From assembly GCF_000224335.1 (NCBI RefSeq), contig NZ_AFXZ01000070.1, positions 1 through 47,840 of the forward strand: a DNA stretch of 47,840 nucleotides, written 5' to 3'. Every line of letters begins with the position of its first letter. Within the stretch, counting starts at the first letter, position 1. The notes below the pieces were generated by a model, which saw nothing but the letters and a program-made list of their open reading frames with translations, was not told the DNA's origin and ran no database searches. Both the position numbers and the translations under genes were made by a program. Source of the DNA: Bizionia argentinensis JUB59. Its GTDB lineage: Bacteria > Bacteroidota > Bacteroidia > Flavobacteriales > Flavobacteriaceae. Shown here one piece after another: positions 46,613 to 47,840 of this stretch.

Positions 46613-46622
46613 GTTGCCAGTA
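46613..46622. repeat. Left arm of inverted repeat around the SGNH-type gene
   Basis: GTTGCCAGTA, four bases beyond the stop of the minus-strand SGNH gene. It is the reverse complement of 47496-47505; with one mismatch the match extends to 14 bp. Confidence 0.8.
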
Positions 46623-46626
46623 GTTT

Positions 46627-47463
46627 TTATTCCGCAATTTTCTTTAATATTTCGGCGGTTTTAGGTTCAATTTCGCCGTTGTAAATTAAATCAGATGCTT
46701 TTTTGTTAGTCAACATTTGATAAAAAACACAAGCGTTTAAAAAAGCTCCATATTTATTTGGATGACTTTCATCTTCATAAAGTTCAATTTCGGGATGTTT
46801 GGTCAAAACCTCGTAGAATTTTGTTCCATTGTCAGATTTCAGCAAGTTGTTTTTCTGCGCCACTAAATCGTACGATTCATTTATTATTTCGGTTTCTTGT
46901 TGTAAATTCTCAAGAGTCGGCGAACAGCATCTGTCTTTTTCTATTGATTTATCTATCATTCTCGATGGATAGCAATATTGTTCAGGATATTCGGTTTTAG
47001 ATGGCCAAGTGTTGAAAAGTATAAACTTACAGTTCGGATTAGAAACTAATTTTTTAATTTCAGAAATTGCCTTGTTCGTTTTAAATTCTCGATTTTCTGG
47101 GATTAAAACACTTACAGTTCCAGTTTGTAAAATTACTATATCCCATTTTTTCTCGGCAATCTTAATTTCCGTTTCTGTTTTTTCGCCTTCTTCTTTTTTT
47201 CTTGTACTAATTCCGTTTTCCGTTCTTGATGTTATTATTTCAGATAAATGTCCAGATAAAGATTGTCCAGGAAAAGTGCTTTGGTCAATTTTTATTTTAG
47301 GATTTGTTTCATTCAGCATTTTTTGCACAGTCTGTGGCATTTCGTAGAAATATGTCAAGCTATTTCCAATAAATAACACGTTTATTTCGTCCGCTTTTTC
47401 TGTGTTTTGAGATTTACAACTTATTGTGGTTAATATGATGAATATTAGAAGAAGATTTTTCAT
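46627..47463 (-). CDS. SGNH/GDSL-type hydrolase lipoprotein
   Basis: The 278-residue protein has a lipoprotein signal (LTTISC, C16) followed by block I with nucleophile S35 in FIGNSLTYFYE, then VILQTGTV, FNTWPSK, and block V D231-x2-H234 in DESHPNKYG. This fits SGNH hydrolases (esterases or deacetylases of sugars and lipids). The substrate is unknown. The gene is alone on its strand and is closed at both ends by its own inverted repeat (46613-46622, 47496-47505), the second of the two cassette-like units. Confidence 0.8.
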   Translation of the reverse strand: MKNLLLIFIILTTISCKSQNTEKADEINVLFIGNSLTYFYEMPQTVQKMLNETNPKIKIDQSTFPGQSLSGHLSEIITSRTENGISTRKKEEGEKTETEIKIAEKKWDIVILQTGTVSVLIPENREFKTNKAISEIKKLVSNPNCKFILFNTWPSKTEYPEQYCYPSRMIDKSIEKDRCCSPTLENLQQETEIINESYDLVAQKNNLLKSDNGTKFYEVLTKHPEIELYEDESHPNKYGAFLNACVFYQMLTNKKASDLIYNGEIEPKTAEILKKIAE

Positions 47464-47495
47464 ATTTTCAATTTCAGCGCGATTTTTGTTTAAAT

Positions 47496-47505
47496 TACTG
47501 GCAAC
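47496..47505. repeat. Right arm of inverted repeat around the SGNH-type gene
   Basis: TACTGGCAAC, 32 bases upstream of the SGNH gene start; read on the minus strand it is GTTGCCAGTA. Just beyond it is a small palindrome (GTTATAT, eight-base centre, ATATAAC; 47508-47529), possibly the remains of another site. Confidence 0.8.
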
Positions 47506-47507
47506 TC

Positions 47508-47529
47508 GTTATATGTGCACTAATATAAC
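47508..47529. repeat. Small GTT...AAC palindrome
   Basis: GTTATAT, GTGCACTA centre, ATATAAC. It sits three bases outside the SGNH unit and could be the half-site of a neighbouring unit cut short. There is no gene between its arms. Confidence 0.5.
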
Positions 47530-47633
47530 TGATTTAAGCTATTATAACTGGGATATCGATAGTTTTAGTTATATTTCATTCATTCTTCAAAAAAAAATAC
47601 TTATTATTATCGGAGCGAGATCTTAAAAAATAG

Positions 47634-47840
47634 TACCGTGGTTCTGCGTATCAATGTAAGGACTGTCCAATAAAGTTGCGCTGTTTGGGGAAAACGGCCA
47701 AAGAGAAAAAGTTTTCCGTAACCTATTACAAAGCAGAATATGAACGTAATATAGAACATGTAAATAGTCCGCAAGGCAGCTATATGAAAGGCAAACGTCA
47801 AAGTACGGTAGAACCCGTTTTTGGAACCTTGACCCAGTTT
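47634..47840 (+). pseudogene. IS1182-type transposase remnant (runs off the window)
   Basis: From 47634 an open frame reads YRGSAYQCKDCPIKLRCLGK, then later SYMKGKRQSTVEPVFGTLTQF at the edge. The paired-cysteine segment and the RQxTVEPVFG block carrying the last acidic residue of the DDE site are typical of the C-terminal part of IS1182-family transposases. In frame, a TAG (47631) stands directly before, and no start codon or N-terminal domain is present, so the gene is truncated at its 5' end. The exact left border and any terminal repeats are not visible. Confidence 0.75.

Larger units (their letters stand above)
46479..46622 (-). repeat. attC-like imperfect palindrome between the two cassette-like genes
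   Basis: On the minus strand, TACTGGCAAC (end repeat of the SGNH gene) leads into CCGTGTATAAACCATTG (46611-46595), and CAACGGTCCATACAC (46513-46499) leads to GTTATGTGTAGGCT (start repeat of the esterase). The two inner arms pair through GTGTAT/ATACAC, ACC/GGT and TTG/CAA with mismatches between. In the centre lies a perfect 11-bp hairpin, CTGGAAAATTC with GAATTTTCCAG (46578-46553). The whole is 144 bases, 126 from AAC to GTT. Layout and polarity are those of an integron attC site, though GTTATGT and GTTGCCA do not fit GTTRRRY. Confidence 0.6.

Noticed and set aside
45154-47505. A classical mobile integron
   Set aside because: No integrase, no attI and no GTTRRRY core are seen. The geometry is similar, so I report it as cassette-like and not as an integron.
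47607-47801. Minus-strand frame at the right edge
   Set aside because: It is antisense to the transposase remnant, whose translation matches the IS1182 family.
1-47840. CRISPR array, tRNA genes, rRNA genes
   Set aside because: No regularly spaced short repeats, cloverleaf cores or rRNA blocks were found in the intergenic regions.

Overview
The window is AT-rich DNA from a member of the Flavobacteriaceae (Bacteroidota). The evidence is the protein families: a T9SS-style adhesin with a SprB repeat, flavobacterial DnaX, DUF3822, KdsB with a KdnB-like oxidase, and MiaE. Many upstream regions also carry the Bacteroidota -7 box TAnnTTTG, sometimes with TTG 19 bases further upstream. Almost all of it is ordinary chromosome. 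The last 2.7 kb (about 45.15-47.84 kb) looks accessory.

Layout. 1-5310 (minus): a giant repeat-rich secreted adhesin running off the window, with a small secreted protein just upstream. 5804-9970 (plus): sixA, ppk1 and ppx (polyphosphate) and a small outer-membrane barrel protein. 10032-12923 (minus): dnaX, a lipoprotein gene and miaE. dnaX is split by a frame change at a nine-A run directly behind a perfect hairpin, so short gamma-like and long tau-like products would come from slippage, unless the run is an assembly error. 13124-13436 (plus): RNase P RNA. 13513-15612 (minus): a membrane protein, DUF3822 and rsmD. 15735-20622 (plus): a RecD/Dda-like helicase, then kdsB, a HAD phosphatase, a KdnB-like oxidase and an acyltransferase, a lipid A/Kdo envelope group with a full promoter. 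20723-26567 (minus): a carboxypeptidase-regulatory-like secreted protein, yebC, pterin dehydratase, an epimerase, glutaminase and gcvT. 26949-38444: nnr, a TlpA-like thioredoxin, hutH, a small unknown, clpC, gyrA and a TPR protein. 38599-45066: an NlpC/P60 peptidase, a thiolase, a 7TM-HD phosphodiesterase and a prolyl oligopeptidase.

45154-47505 holds two lone lipoprotein hydrolase genes, both on the minus strand. Each is enclosed by its own private inverted repeat that starts with GTT and ends with AAC: 14 bp perfect for the esterase, 10 bp perfect for the SGNH-type gene. Between them lies an imperfect palindrome of about 120 bases. This is the geometry of integron gene cassettes and attC sites, but the GTT/AAC-adjacent bases do not fit the integron consensus and no integrase is in the window. 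A truncated IS1182-type transposase remnant lies at the right edge.

The strongest items for follow-up are the cassette-like units, the dnaX slippage site, and a recurring start-codon trap: the TTTG of the -7 box provides a false TTG start in front of three genes.
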